A stretch of DNA of 64,000 bases from DATNPX01 sp036702975. GTDB taxonomy: Bacteria; Cyanobacteriota; Vampirovibrionia; Obscuribacterales; Obscuribacteraceae. Every line of letters starts with the position of its first letter. Positions within the stretch are counted from its first letter, which is position 1. Below the pieces are notes generated by a model that was not told the origin of the DNA, ran no database searches, and saw only the letters and a list, made by a program, of their open reading frames with translations. The stretch is from the NCBI GenBank assembly GCA_036702975.1, contig DATNPX010000020.1:62001-126000 (forward strand). The letters are read 5' to 3'. A program made the position numbers and the translations under genes. Positions 7,175-17,720 of the stretch are shown one piece after another.

Positions 7175-10015
7175 ATGTTCCGTCGTCAGTATTTATCCGC
7201 GCTTCTATCACTAGTTGTGTGCGCCGGTCAGCCAGTATTCGCTCAGAGCGTCGGAGCGATTGAAGCTCCGGTGAAATCAGAACTCGACTCTATGAAGGAG
7301 ACGGAGAAGCTTCCTACGATACCTTTCGAAACATACAAGCTTAAAAATGGCCTCGAAGTCATTCTCTCTCAAGACCACAGATTGCCACTAACTGCGGTGA
7401 ATCTTTGGTATCACGTTGGACCGGCCAATGAGCTTCCCGGTCGCACTGGATTCGCTCACTTGTTTGAACATATGATGTTTGAAGGCTCGAAGCATGTCGG
7501 CGCCAAAGCTCACTTCAAATATCTGGAAGGTGCCGGCGCCACAGGGATGAATGGCACTACCGATTTCGATCGTACCAACTATTTCGAAACCGTTCCCTCG
7601 AATCAGATCGAGCTTGCTTTGTGGTTAGAGAGCGACCGTATGGGGTATCTCTACGACACTCTGGATGCGGAGAAATTAGCCAATCAAAGAGATGTTGTCC
7701 GCAACGAAAGACGTCAGAGCATTGAGAATGCTCCTTACGGACTCGTCGAAGAAGCCGAGTTTCACGAACTCTTTCCTAAAGGACATCCATACTATGCAAG
7801 CGTGATGGGTTCGCATGCCGACATTGAAGCCGCGCGTCTGGCAGATGTTCGAGCCTTTCACAGACAATTCTATACGCCGAACAATGCCACGCTGGCTGTC
7901 GTTGGTGATTTCGACAAAGACAAAGTAAAAGCACTAATCGAGAAGTATTTCGGTAGTATTCCTGCCGGTCCTACCGTTCCTAAAATTGATGTGAAAACCC
8001 CACCCATTACGGCACGAAAGACCATCACCGTAATGGATCAGGTCGAATTGCCGCGCATCTACATGGGATGGTTGTCGGCACCGTTGTACAAGACTGGTGA
8101 TGCTGAGGCAGATATTGCTGCTCACATCATAGGTGGTGGCAAATCGAGCCGGCTATATAAAAAGTTAGTCTACGAACGGCAAGTAGCTCAAGATGTTTCG
8201 GCCAATCAGCAAAGCTTGATGCTTGGATCCGTCTTCACCATTCATGCTACTGCAAAGCCTGGCGTGAAGCTCGATGACTTGGAAAAAGCGATCAACGAAG
8301 AAGTCGCTGCCCTCTCTCAAAGCGGGCCTACCGAAAAGGAAGTCAACGGGGCTCGCAATACGATTGAGATGGGTATGATTAGTGGACTCGAGTCATTTGG
8401 TGGCTTCAGCGGTATCGCTAATAAGCTGAATCAATATGCATTCTTTACGGGCGACCCGGGTTATCTGCCTAAAGACCTCGAGCGTTACAACAAAGTCACA
8501 CCCGATGCAGTGAAACAGTTTGTCTCGCAATATTTAACTGAGAACTCCTGTGTCGTTGTGAAAGGAATTCCAGGCAAGAAGACTGTCGAGGACGTACCAC
8601 GGTCGAAAGCGGAAGCGGAGGAGAAAATTGCCAGCCTTGCGCCTGTCGAAGATTGGCGCAAAGAATCTCCCAAGCCGGCCCTAGCGTCAAAGCTGTCTTT
8701 GCCGACTCCTAAAATATTCAAGCTCGCAAACGGACTCTCTGTTTATCTTGTTGAACGACACAATTTGCCTCTCGTTGCCGCTAACATAACCAGTCTCGGT
8801 GGCAGTTCGCGCAATCCGTTAGACCGGCCGGGACTAGCGTGGTTTACAGCTGATATGTTGGACGAAGGCACCGCCACTCGCTCGGCCCTGCAAATAGCGG
8901 AAGAACTAGATCAAGCAGGGACAACTTTGAGAACGGGCTCCGGAACCGATGCTGCGTCTGCATCGATATTTTGTTTGTCCAAAATGGCCGACAATTCATT
9001 TGACCTTTTAAGCGATGTCGTTTTGCATCCAGCCTTTGAAAACAAGGAGATTGAGCGCATTCGCAACCAGCTTGTAACTTCTTTGCAGCAGGAAAAAGAT
9101 CAACCGCCTCGAATCGCCAGACGCGTCATGTATCGAGCTGTTTACGGAAAAGATAGTCCGCTAGGTTACGATGAGCGCGGTACTGTCGAATCAGCCAAAA
9201 CGATCAGTCGGGATGACCTGGTTAAGGCCTGGCAGAATACTTACCTGCCAGGAAATTCGGCACTCGTAATCGCTGGCGATTTGACCGAGGAGCAAGCGCG
9301 TGCGCTCGCCGAAAAATATTTTGGCAACTGGAAGGGAACGGCCGCGAAGGTCGAAGCTCGCGAAATCAAAGGACCTGAATCACGCCAGGTCTTCCTTGTA
9401 AACAAGGATGCTGCACCGCAGACTGCAGTCAACTGCGGTTTGATCGGTATGGCTCGCTCGAACCCCGACTATGTACCCGCTATATTACTTAATACCGGAT
9501 TTGGTGGAATGTTCTCCAGCCGACTGAACATGAATTTACGCGAGAAGCACGGTTATACATATGGTGCGCATTCTGGATTCTCCTTCTTGCGCGGCGCCGG
9601 GTCATTCTCAATTTCGACAAGCGTAAGAACCGACGTAACAGGACCAGCTGTCGGCGAAATCTTCAAAGAGCTCGACAGTATTCGCACTAAGCCACTGACG
9701 GCGGAAGAGCTTCAAATGTCGAAAGACAATGTTGCACTGTCTTTGCCTGGTATGTTCGAAAGTTCACCTAGCGTGGCTGGCTCGATGGCGAACTTATTTA
9801 CTTATGACTTGCCGGCTGACTACTATCAGAAACTTCCTGGTCGTATCAACGAGACAACTTCAGCTGATGTTGCTCGCGTTGCAGAGAAATATCTGAAACC
9901 AGAGAAGACGATAGTTTCCGTTGTCGGCGACAAAGCTAAGATTGAGCCAGAGCTCAAGTCTTTGAACCTTGGTCCGATCATCGAGATGGACTACGAGTGC
10001 AATCCGGTCAAGTAA
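7175..10015 (+). CDS. Periplasmic M16-family zinc peptidase, two-domain
   Basis: This is a 946-residue protein of the pitrilysin/insulinase family. The start is the ATG at 7175, behind AAGGAG; an upstream in-frame start at 7088 has no such site and would put 29 extra residues before the signal peptide. The signal peptide ends near VFAQS (residue 25). The N-terminal M16 unit has the inverted zinc motif HLFEH (95-99) and the downstream Glu in RNERR (about 178). A second M16 unit from about residue 525 lacks HxxEH and probably only forms the clamshell. Such proteins degrade short, unfolded peptides in the periplasm. The 183-bp gap upstream shows no gene. Confidence 0.9.
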   Translation: MFRRQYLSALLSLVVCAGQPVFAQSVGAIEAPVKSELDSMKETEKLPTIPFETYKLKNGLEVILSQDHRLPLTAVNLWYHVGPANELPGRTGFAHLFEHMMFEGSKHVGAKAHFKYLEGAGATGMNGTTDFDRTNYFETVPSNQIELALWLESDRMGYLYDTLDAEKLANQRDVVRNERRQSIENAPYGLVEEAEFHELFPKGHPYYASVMGSHADIEAARLADVRAFHRQFYTPNNATLAVVGDFDKDKVKALIEKYFGSIPAGPTVPKIDVKTPPITARKTITVMDQVELPRIYMGWLSAPLYKTGDAEADIAAHIIGGGKSSRLYKKLVYERQVAQDVSANQQSLMLGSVFTIHATAKPGVKLDDLEKAINEEVAALSQSGPTEKEVNGARNTIEMGMISGLESFGGFSGIANKLNQYAFFTGDPGYLPKDLERYNKVTPDAVKQFVSQYLTENSCVVVKGIPGKKTVEDVPRSKAEAEEKIASLAPVEDWRKESPKPALASKLSLPTPKIFKLANGLSVYLVERHNLPLVAANITSLGGSSRNPLDRPGLAWFTADMLDEGTATRSALQIAEELDQAGTTLRTGSGTDAASASIFCLSKMADNSFDLLSDVVLHPAFENKEIERIRNQLVTSLQQEKDQPPRIARRVMYRAVYGKDSPLGYDERGTVESAKTISRDDLVKAWQNTYLPGNSALVIAGDLTEEQARALAEKYFGNWKGTAAKVEAREIKGPESRQVFLVNKDAAPQTAVNCGLIGMARSNPDYVPAILLNTGFGGMFSSRLNMNLREKHGYTYGAHSGFSFLRGAGSFSISTSVRTDVTGPAVGEIFKELDSIRTKPLTAEELQMSKDNVALSLPGMFESSPSVAGSMANLFTYDLPADYYQKLPGRINETTSADVARVAEKYLKPEKTIVSVVGDKAKIEPELKSLNLGPIIEMDYECNPVK

Positions 10016-10284
10016 GTGTAGTCCGGTTAGAACTAGAGAAGAAGACTGTCAATCTCTCGATGACGTCGAAAAGCACTTCAAGCAACGTCCAGCAGTTGTT
10101 TTAGCCAATGCCGATTCTGCAGACAGCTAACTGCTGTAGCTCGTTGATATGCTATCGGCTCAGCCGGAGAGAGTGATGGAGCTTGCGTGTCCATGTCCTT
10201 GAAATGCAGGAAGTATCATCCAACCCATTTCATTAATGCTGGCGCCTTCCCACTCGGACAGCCATATACAGTAGTCTTTTAGAA
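10016..10284. other. Intergenic region, nothing recognised
   Basis: This 269-bp gap lies between the convergent M16 peptidase and the secreted protein gene. I see no convincing hairpin followed by a T-run and no RNA gene. Confidence 0.4.
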
Positions 10285-11340
10285 TCATGAATCGCTACTC
10301 GGTTTTGCTGAGTCTCCCCCTGCGCGAGGTTTAGGCTTCTGGTGGTGACGCAATGCAATCTGCTTCCCATCCGGCATTATAAGAACTGGCTGTTCCAGAG
10401 CAAAGTGGTATATTGTCCAGTTCTGAATTTTGTCGCGCCTAACAATATGCAAGCGAAGGGTCGTCTGAAGAAGTCGAGGCAGTTGTGCGGCAACTTCATC
10501 ATCGCTTAGCGGTTTGCCATCGGCGCCAACGACGTGCCCCGCATCTTTGGGAATTAGATAGTCTGCGACATCCGCGCCGAAGCTCTTGCGAATATATTCG
10601 TCATCAATTGGTGACTCAGCCCGTTTAGACTCTTTGTTGATCTCATGATTGTTCGTTGTTACTTCGTCATTCCCACTCTTGGAATTTCCGCCAGTGTTTG
10701 CACTCGGATCGGTAAGTTTGGCAGACGGCTCTCTTCCCTGTTGCAGAGCCTCTTGCACTTGCTTGTATGATTGAAAATCAGACTTAAGCTCCTGGGGAAT
10801 TTCGATTGCTGGTGCGGCGATAGCACCCTTTCCGAGACCGGAGCGAAATCGCAGTGTTAAACCTTGCCAGGCTCCTTTGTCAGGATCTTTGAGAAAATCC
10901 TGAAATTCTGCAAGTGCCATATCCTTACCATAAGCCAGCTTTAGAGGCAGAAAGTACGGTTGATATGTGTCTTTGTTGAAGGAAACAGGAAAGTCTACGA
11001 CGTAATCCTCTGGTTTCTCCCATGGCAATAGCGCTTGCCTGTCGTTTGCAACCGGTGTCGCATTTGGTGCAGCGAGTTGGAATTTGTGACCGAGCATGAA
11101 TGCAAGATTGTGTTCGGCACCAGATTGATATATCAGATAGGAAGCCCAGCCGCCCTTGGCCGGACAATGGCAACGGTTGCTGCCAAATTGCTTCACCGCG
11201 TCGACCAGATCTGCTTGCTCCACATCCTTAAGGAATCGTTGTCCTTCTGAAACTGGGTCGACATTAGCTGTGGTCGACAGCCAAGAGAAGGCGGCCAGCG
11301 CGAAAAAAAGAAGTAAAACCAGCGGGAAGGCGAGTCTCAT
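10285..11340 (-). CDS. Signal-peptide-bearing protein of unknown function
   Basis: This family is not one I recognise. The ATG at 11340 starts a 351-residue protein with a clean signal peptide (RLAFPLVLLLFFALAAFSW); a TTG three codons upstream is an alternative. A CHCP pair of cysteines follows near residue 57, then a mixed alpha/beta region, a Ser/Asn/Lys-rich linker near 205-235, a folded-looking C-terminal part and a basic, proline-rich tail. The CHC could bind metal or form a disulfide, but a full haem CxxCH is absent. It is divergent from the membrane protein that starts 60 bp away, so the two may share a control region. Confidence 0.6.
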   Translation of the reverse strand: MRLAFPLVLLLFFALAAFSWLSTTANVDPVSEGQRFLKDVEQADLVDAVKQFGSNRCHCPAKGGWASYLIYQSGAEHNLAFMLGHKFQLAAPNATPVANDRQALLPWEKPEDYVVDFPVSFNKDTYQPYFLPLKLAYGKDMALAEFQDFLKDPDKGAWQGLTLRFRSGLGKGAIAAPAIEIPQELKSDFQSYKQVQEALQQGREPSAKLTDPSANTGGNSKSGNDEVTTNNHEINKESKRAESPIDDEYIRKSFGADVADYLIPKDAGHVVGADGKPLSDDEVAAQLPRLLQTTLRLHIVRRDKIQNWTIYHFALEQPVLIMPDGKQIALRHHQKPKPRAGGDSAKPSSDS

Positions 11341-11400
11341 AAAAGCCAACCTGTGCTACAGTTTCCTAGTCTAACACGGCTATTTGCGAGGTGCACGGCG

Positions 11401-12870
11401 ATGGGCGCCAACGAGAACAGTTCGCTCTACTTGTTTTTCGGTGTCGCTGGTTTTAGTCTCATCTGGAGGATAGTTCGTGACAAAGACTGGAAGAACTTCC
11501 AGCCTGCCAATTTTCAGACGTCGGGAATATTCATCGGCATAATGTCGCTGATTTCAATCGCTTTCTTCGCCGCTTTGAATACGTTCAAATCAGACTATTT
11601 GCTAGGCGGAGCCTATTTTCTCGGCTCGTTCTTGCTCGGATTCCTTCTTTCAGAGCTGAATCTTGCTGCTTTTTCCCGTAGCCTCATTTTGCTTATGGCG
11701 TCGGTCTGTTTAACCCAGTTGGTTCCGCACGATCATCTCTTGATGCCGCTTAGCTGCACGATCGCTGGTTTGAGCGTGTGGAAAATTAGCAGTAACCTGC
11801 TTCGTTCGGACTCCGCAACGTTGCTTGATTTCCTGCCACCGGTGGTTTGGTTGTCGTCTGCAATGTGGTGGTTGGTTGCCAATGCTGGTTCGACCTCAGA
11901 CACCTGTCTCGCTATGGTTCTTGGTGTTTTGTCGATGTCTATCTTCCTGCGTTGGGCACAGATGCCATTGCTTTGGGAAGATCCTGTGTACCTTAAACGC
12001 ATCATGCTCTCCTTGACTGGCGCGCTGATGGTGCTGGTCATATTCACTAAATTGATCCTGGCAGCCAATTTCGCGAAACTGGCCGGAGTCGTCGGCGTTG
12101 GTTACCTTGCCGCATTTCTTCTCGACACATTGGAAAAATCAAAGAGCGAAGTAAAGGTTCAAGATTCGCTAACAAAACTTGTTCTGGTTGGTGCCTTGAC
12201 GTTATTGGGCAGCCGGTTATTTGGTACCGAGGCGTTGCTTATTCTTTCTGCCGCCGCTGTGATTCTCGCTCGCAGTGGACTTGCACAAGTTGCCGGGTTG
12301 TTCTGGGCGCTCAGAGTTTTGCAACAGTGCTATACAGAGCAGTTCAACTCCAACGTTACTGGTATCAACATCAATCACGAATATGTTGGCGCGGCGCTTT
12401 ACTTTGGTATGGCTGCCGCTGTCGCTTTCGCAATCGTGTTGCGGGACAGCCGGCTCAGTTCAATCAATGTTGGCAGCAAGCTTATCGCCGCGGTCGTTCC
12501 CCTGACAGCCTTTGCGACGGCAGCGGGGTCTAGTTACCTTATCCACGCTGAACCGACGGCAAGTTTTCTAGTTGGCGTAACAGTCGCCGCAGCCATTATT
12601 GGGTTGTCGGGTCAAGAAATATTTGGAGCCGAATTTTCTCAATATCAAAATATGATTTTGTGTCCGGCTGTGATTTCTGGACTAGCGCTTGCCGCGAGCC
12701 CGCTGCTTGAGCTTGGCAACAGCGCAACAACGCACGATCGTCTCGTGGCAGTGGCGTGCTTGACAGGCGTTATGCTTTTGGCCAGTATTGTCTGCTTTTT
12801 CATAGGCGGAGGTTACGGTAAGAAGTCGAGTGGTGATTCGTCTGCCGTTACCCCATCTACTTCGGGCTAA
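11401..12870 (+). CDS. Polytopic membrane protein of unknown function
   Basis: This 489-residue protein consists almost wholly of hydrophobic segments, perhaps 13-14, with short loops such as RIVRDKDWKNFQPANF near residues 22-37 and DTLEKSKSEVKVQDS near 242-256. The ATG at 11401 has GAGGTG about 9 nt upstream and is preferred to the in-frame start at 11353. No conserved catalytic or transport motif is evident to me. It lies about 100 bp before glycogen phosphorylase on the same strand, but nothing links them functionally. Confidence 0.65.
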   Translation: MGANENSSLYLFFGVAGFSLIWRIVRDKDWKNFQPANFQTSGIFIGIMSLISIAFFAALNTFKSDYLLGGAYFLGSFLLGFLLSELNLAAFSRSLILLMASVCLTQLVPHDHLLMPLSCTIAGLSVWKISSNLLRSDSATLLDFLPPVVWLSSAMWWLVANAGSTSDTCLAMVLGVLSMSIFLRWAQMPLLWEDPVYLKRIMLSLTGALMVLVIFTKLILAANFAKLAGVVGVGYLAAFLLDTLEKSKSEVKVQDSLTKLVLVGALTLLGSRLFGTEALLILSAAAVILARSGLAQVAGLFWALRVLQQCYTEQFNSNVTGININHEYVGAALYFGMAAAVAFAIVLRDSRLSSINVGSKLIAAVVPLTAFATAAGSSYLIHAEPTASFLVGVTVAAAIIGLSGQEIFGAEFSQYQNMILCPAVISGLALAASPLLELGNSATTHDRLVAVACLTGVMLLASIVCFFIGGGYGKKSSGDSSAVTPSTSG

Positions 12871-12977
12871 CGTCTCAGGAATAGTTTGCAAAAGCCTTCT
12901 AGAATATTCTGACCGTGTTGTGAAATTTACACGGCGGTGGCTCGATGGCGTTTGGGCGAATCAATCGGGAGTAGGAA

Positions 12978-15506
12978 ATGGATGAGTCGATGGTGCAGAC
13001 GATAATTGAGGACGACCGTACCGGCGTGGGTGTTGAAACGTTACGCCGCGCAATGGCTGATCAGCTCTTTTACATGCGCGGAAGATATCAGGGTAACGCT
13101 TCCAAGCACGACTACTATCTTTCGCTTGCTTATGTCGTACGCGATCGTCTGGTGCAGCGATGGATTAACACGGTCAAGTCGTATCGAAAGAGAGACAACA
13201 AAGTCGTCTGTTACTTGTCTGCTGAATACCTTATGGGACCACACCTTGGTAACAACTTGATCAACATGGGTTTATGGGACTCGGTAGCGAAAGCCGTCGA
13301 CGAGGCCGGACTCAATCTGCAGGAGTTGCTGGACGAAGAGGAAGAGCCAGGTCTCGGAAATGGCGGTTTAGGGCGATTGGCTGCGTGCTATATGGACTCG
13401 ATGGCAACGCTTGAAATACCTGCGATCGGCTACGGTATTCGCTACGAATATGGAATTTTCGATCAGGAAATTCGTGACGGATGGCAGGCGGAGATTACAG
13501 ACAAGTGGCTACGGTATGGCAATCCATGGGAGTTCCCACGTCCCGACCGCGCCGTGGAGGTGAGGTTTGGCGGCCACACTGAGCCTTATGTCGATGAGCA
13601 AGGCCGCTATCGCGTTCGCTGGATTCCCGAACGCACAGTGCTTGGCGTGCCATACGATACACCAGTGCCTGGTTATGGTGTTAATACGGCAAACAGTTTG
13701 CGCTTATGGAAAGCAGAAGCCACCGAGTCGTTCAACTTGCAGGCATTCAATCAAGGAGATTATGCTGCCGCGGTTGTCGAACGAAACATTTCGGAGAACA
13801 TATCCAAGGTTCTCTACCCGAACGACGACCTCATGCAAGGAAAGCAATTGCGGCTCGAACAGCAATACTTCTTTGTTTCCAGCTCGCTGCAAGATGCTAT
13901 TCGTATTCATTTGCGCGAAGGCGATTCAATTAAAAACCTGCACGAGAAGTTTGCGATGCAATTGAACGACACTCATCCTTCAGTTGCGATTGCCGAGTTG
14001 ATGCGCCTTTTGATCGACGTCTATGATGTCGAATGGGACGAAGCCTGGCATATAACGGAGCAAACATTTGCTTACACAAATCACACCCTCTTGCCGGAAG
14101 CGTTAGAGCGATGGCAGTTGAGTCTCTTTGGCAGTCTACTTCCGAGAACTCTTGAGATTATATTCGAAATCAATCGACGCTTTCTTGATAAGGTTGCAAA
14201 AAAGTTTCCCGGAGACCATGCCCTCTTGCAGAGGCTGTCGTTGATTGACGAAAGTGGTGAACGGTTTGTGCGCATGGCTCATCTGGCCTGTGTAGGCAGC
14301 CATGCGATTAACGGTGTTGCGCGTTTGCATACCGAACTTCTAGAAGCCGATGTTTTGAAAGACTTCTACAAGATTTTTCCGGAAAAATTCAGCAACAAAA
14401 CTAATGGTGTCACTCCTAGGCGCTGGATGGTTTTGAGCAATCCGCGCATGACGAGGCTTATCACGGATAAGATTGGTGACTCATGGGTTAAAGACCTGGA
14501 CCAACTGAAACGGCTGGAGGCTCATAAGTCCGACAGTGGATTTGTTTCGGCCTGGCGAAAAATGAAGCTCGAAATGAAGACCGACCTCGCTAACTACATC
14601 TTCATCAACCATGGGATCAAAGTCGATCCATCTTCATTGTTCGACGTGCAGGTGAAAAGAATTCACGAATACAAGCGCCAGCATTTGAATGTGTTGCACA
14701 TCATCTATCTATATAAGCAGCTGCAAGACAACCGTCACCGTGAGATCGTTCCGCGCACGTTCATTTTCGGCGGCAAGGCTGCACCCGGCTACTACATAGC
14801 TAAGCTGATGATCAAACTTATCAACTCTGTTGCTGATGTGGTGAATAGCGATCCTAAAACTCGCGATTTGCTTAAGGTCGTCTTTTTGCCCGACTTCAAT
14901 GTCCGCTATGGACAGCGTGTTTATCCCGCTGCCGATCTTTCAGAACAGATCTCCACTGCCGGCAAGGAAGCTTCAGGCACCGGTAATATGAAGTTCGCTT
15001 TGAATGGCGCTCTCACCATCGGCACGCTAGATGGCGCAAACATCGAAATGCGAGAAGAAGTGGGACCAGACAACTTCTTTCTTTTTGGACTAACCGCTCA
15101 AGAAGTACAGCAGAAAAAGGCTGAAGGATACAGACCGATAGATATCTATAATTCCAACGAAGAGCTGCGCGATGTAATCAATCTGATTAGCTCCGGCCAT
15201 TTCTCAGCCGGTGTCGACCTCTTCAACCCGCTTGTTGACTCGTTGCTGCAGCGCGACGATTTCATGCTTTTGGCAGATTTTCAATCATATATAGATTGCC
15301 AGAAAAAAGTTGGCGCTGTATATGCTGATCCTTCGCGATGGGCCGAGACGTCTATTTTGAATGTCGCCAGAATGGGCAAGTTCTCGTCCGACCGCGCGAT
15401 TCGAGAGTATTGTCGAGACATTTGGCAGGCTGAACCTGTGTCGATCGAACTCCAGGAGTATTGTCAGGCTACTGCCGGTCTGAGCGTTCCCCGCGCTGGG
15501 AAATAG
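12978..15506 (+). CDS. glgP: Glycogen/starch phosphorylase
   Basis: This 842-residue cytoplasmic enzyme releases glucose-1-phosphate from the non-reducing ends of glycogen, using pyridoxal phosphate. The length is normal for the family. It has YLSAEYLMG near residue 78, GLGNGGLGRLAACYMDSMAT near 125-144, the block around MQLNDTHPSVAIAELMR and the PLP-lysine block EASGTGNMKFALNGA, with the lysine at residue 672. The ATG start follows a GTAGGA. It appears to be transcribed alone; no other glg gene is in the window. Confidence 0.97.
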   Translation: MDESMVQTIIEDDRTGVGVETLRRAMADQLFYMRGRYQGNASKHDYYLSLAYVVRDRLVQRWINTVKSYRKRDNKVVCYLSAEYLMGPHLGNNLINMGLWDSVAKAVDEAGLNLQELLDEEEEPGLGNGGLGRLAACYMDSMATLEIPAIGYGIRYEYGIFDQEIRDGWQAEITDKWLRYGNPWEFPRPDRAVEVRFGGHTEPYVDEQGRYRVRWIPERTVLGVPYDTPVPGYGVNTANSLRLWKAEATESFNLQAFNQGDYAAAVVERNISENISKVLYPNDDLMQGKQLRLEQQYFFVSSSLQDAIRIHLREGDSIKNLHEKFAMQLNDTHPSVAIAELMRLLIDVYDVEWDEAWHITEQTFAYTNHTLLPEALERWQLSLFGSLLPRTLEIIFEINRRFLDKVAKKFPGDHALLQRLSLIDESGERFVRMAHLACVGSHAINGVARLHTELLEADVLKDFYKIFPEKFSNKTNGVTPRRWMVLSNPRMTRLITDKIGDSWVKDLDQLKRLEAHKSDSGFVSAWRKMKLEMKTDLANYIFINHGIKVDPSSLFDVQVKRIHEYKRQHLNVLHIIYLYKQLQDNRHREIVPRTFIFGGKAAPGYYIAKLMIKLINSVADVVNSDPKTRDLLKVVFLPDFNVRYGQRVYPAADLSEQISTAGKEASGTGNMKFALNGALTIGTLDGANIEMREEVGPDNFFLFGLTAQEVQQKKAEGYRPIDIYNSNEELRDVINLISSGHFSAGVDLFNPLVDSLLQRDDFMLLADFQSYIDCQKKVGAVYADPSRWAETSILNVARMGKFSSDRAIREYCRDIWQAEPVSIELQEYCQATAGLSVPRAGK

Positions 15507-15757
15507 CGAGCGGTAAAACCTGCTGGTACCTTGTATTTTTCACGTGGATTTCACGTCGGTTGACCTAGCATAACAGCGTGAGAAATTCCTGCAGCAGTTC
15601 AGATGTTCTGAGCTGCGTCTTTGCGCAGCCTTAATTGGTATTACATGCGGTGCGAAATTTTTGCTAACCTGTCGAAAAATGATGATGCTGGTATACAACT
15701 TGATATTCCAAATCATTGGATGCATGTATCTTAAGTTCAAGTTCTGAGGAAAGTGAA
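15507..15757 (+). other. Intergenic region with a small hairpin
   Basis: This 251-bp gap follows glgP. A perfect 6-bp stem, GCTGCG/CGCAGC with a 6-nt loop, lies near 15613-15630. It is followed by CTTAATT rather than a strong T-run, so it is at best a weak terminator. Nothing else is recognised. Confidence 0.3.
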
Positions 15758-16882
15758 ATGTCAAACCACAGAGAAGCCGACGAGAAGCATATTAAGAAGC
15801 CGCATGCTGCTCACGTTAACGATAGCGACACTGCTAAGGTTCTTTTGAATGACACTCAAGGAAAGTGGCTGGCGCAAGGTAGCAATGGAGATATGGTACA
15901 GAACCTCGTGAAGCAAGGAGTTTTGCCCGAGGGCGCAAAGGTCATCGACTTCGGTAAGGTGAAACAAAGTTATGGCGAAGATACAGCCAAATTGGATCAG
16001 CTTTCAAAGCAGACCCCGGCTGATACAACCAAGGCAACTGGCGATGTGAAGACCGCTCAAGATGCAGATGTTGCAGCTCAGAAGCGACTCGACGTTGCGC
16101 AGAAAAATGTGGATATCTATGCCAAGCCGATTGACTCAGATCTGCGATATGAAAAGCAGGTGCAAGGGCAGTTTGACTCGGTCACCAAGGCGCTGAACAA
16201 GCAATCAGTAACGAAGGATGATTTGCAAAAGCTAGTCAGCGACGAAAGTCAGCCGCAGGAAGTACGCGACGCAGCCAAAGGACTGCTTGGCACATGGGTA
16301 CCAAATAGTTCTGGTCGTTTCCACGGTATACGGAATGACTACTCTAAAGATGGATATACCATTGATCAAAAAACACTGGATGCCGGCAAGACGCTTCATG
16401 ACCAGTGGTTGAGTACTGCTCGAGCAAAAATGGCTGGATTTCTGCCCGCACTTGATGCAGCGAAGGCTGGTAAGGCTGATGCCGACAAGAATCTCGATTC
16501 AGCGAACAATGCACTTAAGGCACTCAATAAACAAAATGATCAACTCGCTCAAGAACAGAACGATATGAAAGCCCGTGTTCAAGCCGAACACGATGCATTG
16601 ATGCTTAACGATAAGCTTGGCGACATGAGCAAAGTTCAGAAAGGTGAGGGCTATTATCAAGTTGCTGAAAAGCTCTTAGGTGTTGATGACAAGCATGTAA
16701 GTTCTCAACAAGCCAAAGAGCTCAAGATGCTGACCAAGATTTTGCAAGAAGAGGCAAAAGCTCTACACAGCGGTCAAATGCCCAAATACCTTAAACAGAA
16801 CGATGTATTGTTGCAACCTGAAAACATCGAACGTGTTTTCCAGCGGTTGAACGAGATCGCCAATCCTTCATCTGAAAAATAA
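15758..16882 (+). CDS. Coiled-coil protein with LysM-like C-terminus
   Basis: The ATG at 15758 follows GAGGAAAGTGA and gives 374 residues; an in-frame start at 15716 lacks such a site. There is no signal peptide. The protein is hydrophilic and rich in Asp, Lys, Gln and Ala. Long heptad-like helices (about residues 80-165 and 230-290) surround a central FHGIRNDYSKDGYTID block. The last 70 residues (GEGYYQVAEKLLG ... YLKQNDVLLQPENI) resemble a LysM-type domain, whose usual role is binding peptidoglycan or chitin; that match is by eye. How it would reach the wall without a signal is unclear. Confidence 0.6.
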   Translation: MSNHREADEKHIKKPHAAHVNDSDTAKVLLNDTQGKWLAQGSNGDMVQNLVKQGVLPEGAKVIDFGKVKQSYGEDTAKLDQLSKQTPADTTKATGDVKTAQDADVAAQKRLDVAQKNVDIYAKPIDSDLRYEKQVQGQFDSVTKALNKQSVTKDDLQKLVSDESQPQEVRDAAKGLLGTWVPNSSGRFHGIRNDYSKDGYTIDQKTLDAGKTLHDQWLSTARAKMAGFLPALDAAKAGKADADKNLDSANNALKALNKQNDQLAQEQNDMKARVQAEHDALMLNDKLGDMSKVQKGEGYYQVAEKLLGVDDKHVSSQQAKELKMLTKILQEEAKALHSGQMPKYLKQNDVLLQPENIERVFQRLNEIANPSSEK

Positions 16883-16904
16883 TCCGGATCAATAAATAGA
16901 TTGG

Positions 16905-17720
16905 TTATGGTATCGCGGCTCTTTCTTGCTTCCTGACTTTTACACTCACATTGCTGCTGAGTGTGATCTCACCCAGGGTGGTTGGCACTGCATGCACGCC
17001 GAAGACGGGCTTGTTATCAGAGCGGCGCCCGATTACTGCCAGCGTTTTTAACGGTTCGACTCCACGTGCTCCCGTTTCCTGTTCTACACAAGTGATCAAA
17101 CAGCGAGCGCAATCTTTCACAACTTGAAAAACTACATCGCCGAATTGCACTTCATCCCAGTGATATTCTTCATTCATCTGGCAACCTTCAATTATGATAT
17201 TGGCACGAAAGCGACTAATCATCATTGGTTCGCAGAGGTGCGCGTTAAGTTGACCGAGTGATTCGTGGGTCGCAATTACCATGGGAGAATGGTCGGCAAA
17301 ACCGACTTCTGCTTTGTCAAAGTTTGCCAGTGCCACCGTTCGTTCGAAATGCGATCCGGTTCTCACCAGCCGACACTTCACTTTTAAGAAAGACGAAAAC
17401 CACTCTGCAACTTCGTCACCTTGATCGATAGCGAGGCAATTGTGCTTCCAGACTGAAACCATGGACTCTGGACCATGTAACTTTAAGTCGATGGAGAGGG
17501 TTGGCTGACCGGGCGCACCGAGGGTGAGCTTTTCGCCATCAAGAGCAGGCTGAACTAAAGATAAAAGTGGATGGTCTCGTTGCGTTAGCATGCGACCATC
17601 TTCGAATGTGAGCATCATGCTTCGGTCGCCGACGATGCCTCTTGGATCGATCTCGCATTTCTGCAATTCAATTCCTTTGCATGATTTGATCGGAAACAAA
17701 ACGATGTTCTTGATTCGCAT
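16905..17720 (-). CDS. MOSC domain protein (YcbX/mARC-like)
   Basis: This 271-residue protein has the MOSC N-terminal beta-barrel (FPIKSCKGIELQKCEIDPRG, residues 9-28, then GDRSMML) followed by the MOSC core. The core contains RFRANIIIEG and the CARCLITCVEQETG block, where the conserved cysteine binds the molybdenum cofactor in mARC and YcbX. Such proteins transfer sulfur or reduce N-hydroxylated compounds using molybdopterin. Unlike E. coli YcbX it has no C-terminal ferredoxin domain, so it needs a separate electron donor. The ATG start lies 8 nt after GAGGTAG. Confidence 0.9.
   Translation of the reverse strand: MRIKNIVLFPIKSCKGIELQKCEIDPRGIVGDRSMMLTFEDGRMLTQRDHPLLSLVQPALDGEKLTLGAPGQPTLSIDLKLHGPESMVSVWKHNCLAIDQGDEVAEWFSSFLKVKCRLVRTGSHFERTVALANFDKAEVGFADHSPMVIATHESLGQLNAHLCEPMMISRFRANIIIEGCQMNEEYHWDEVQFGDVVFQVVKDCARCLITCVEQETGARGVEPLKTLAVIGRRSDNKPVFGVHAVPTTLGEITLSSNVSVKVRKQERAAIP

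Noticed and set aside
10270..10290. Selenocysteine readthrough at the TGA of the secreted protein gene, suggested by SelB in the window
   Set aside because: A second stop follows within two codons and no conserved partner sequence continues.
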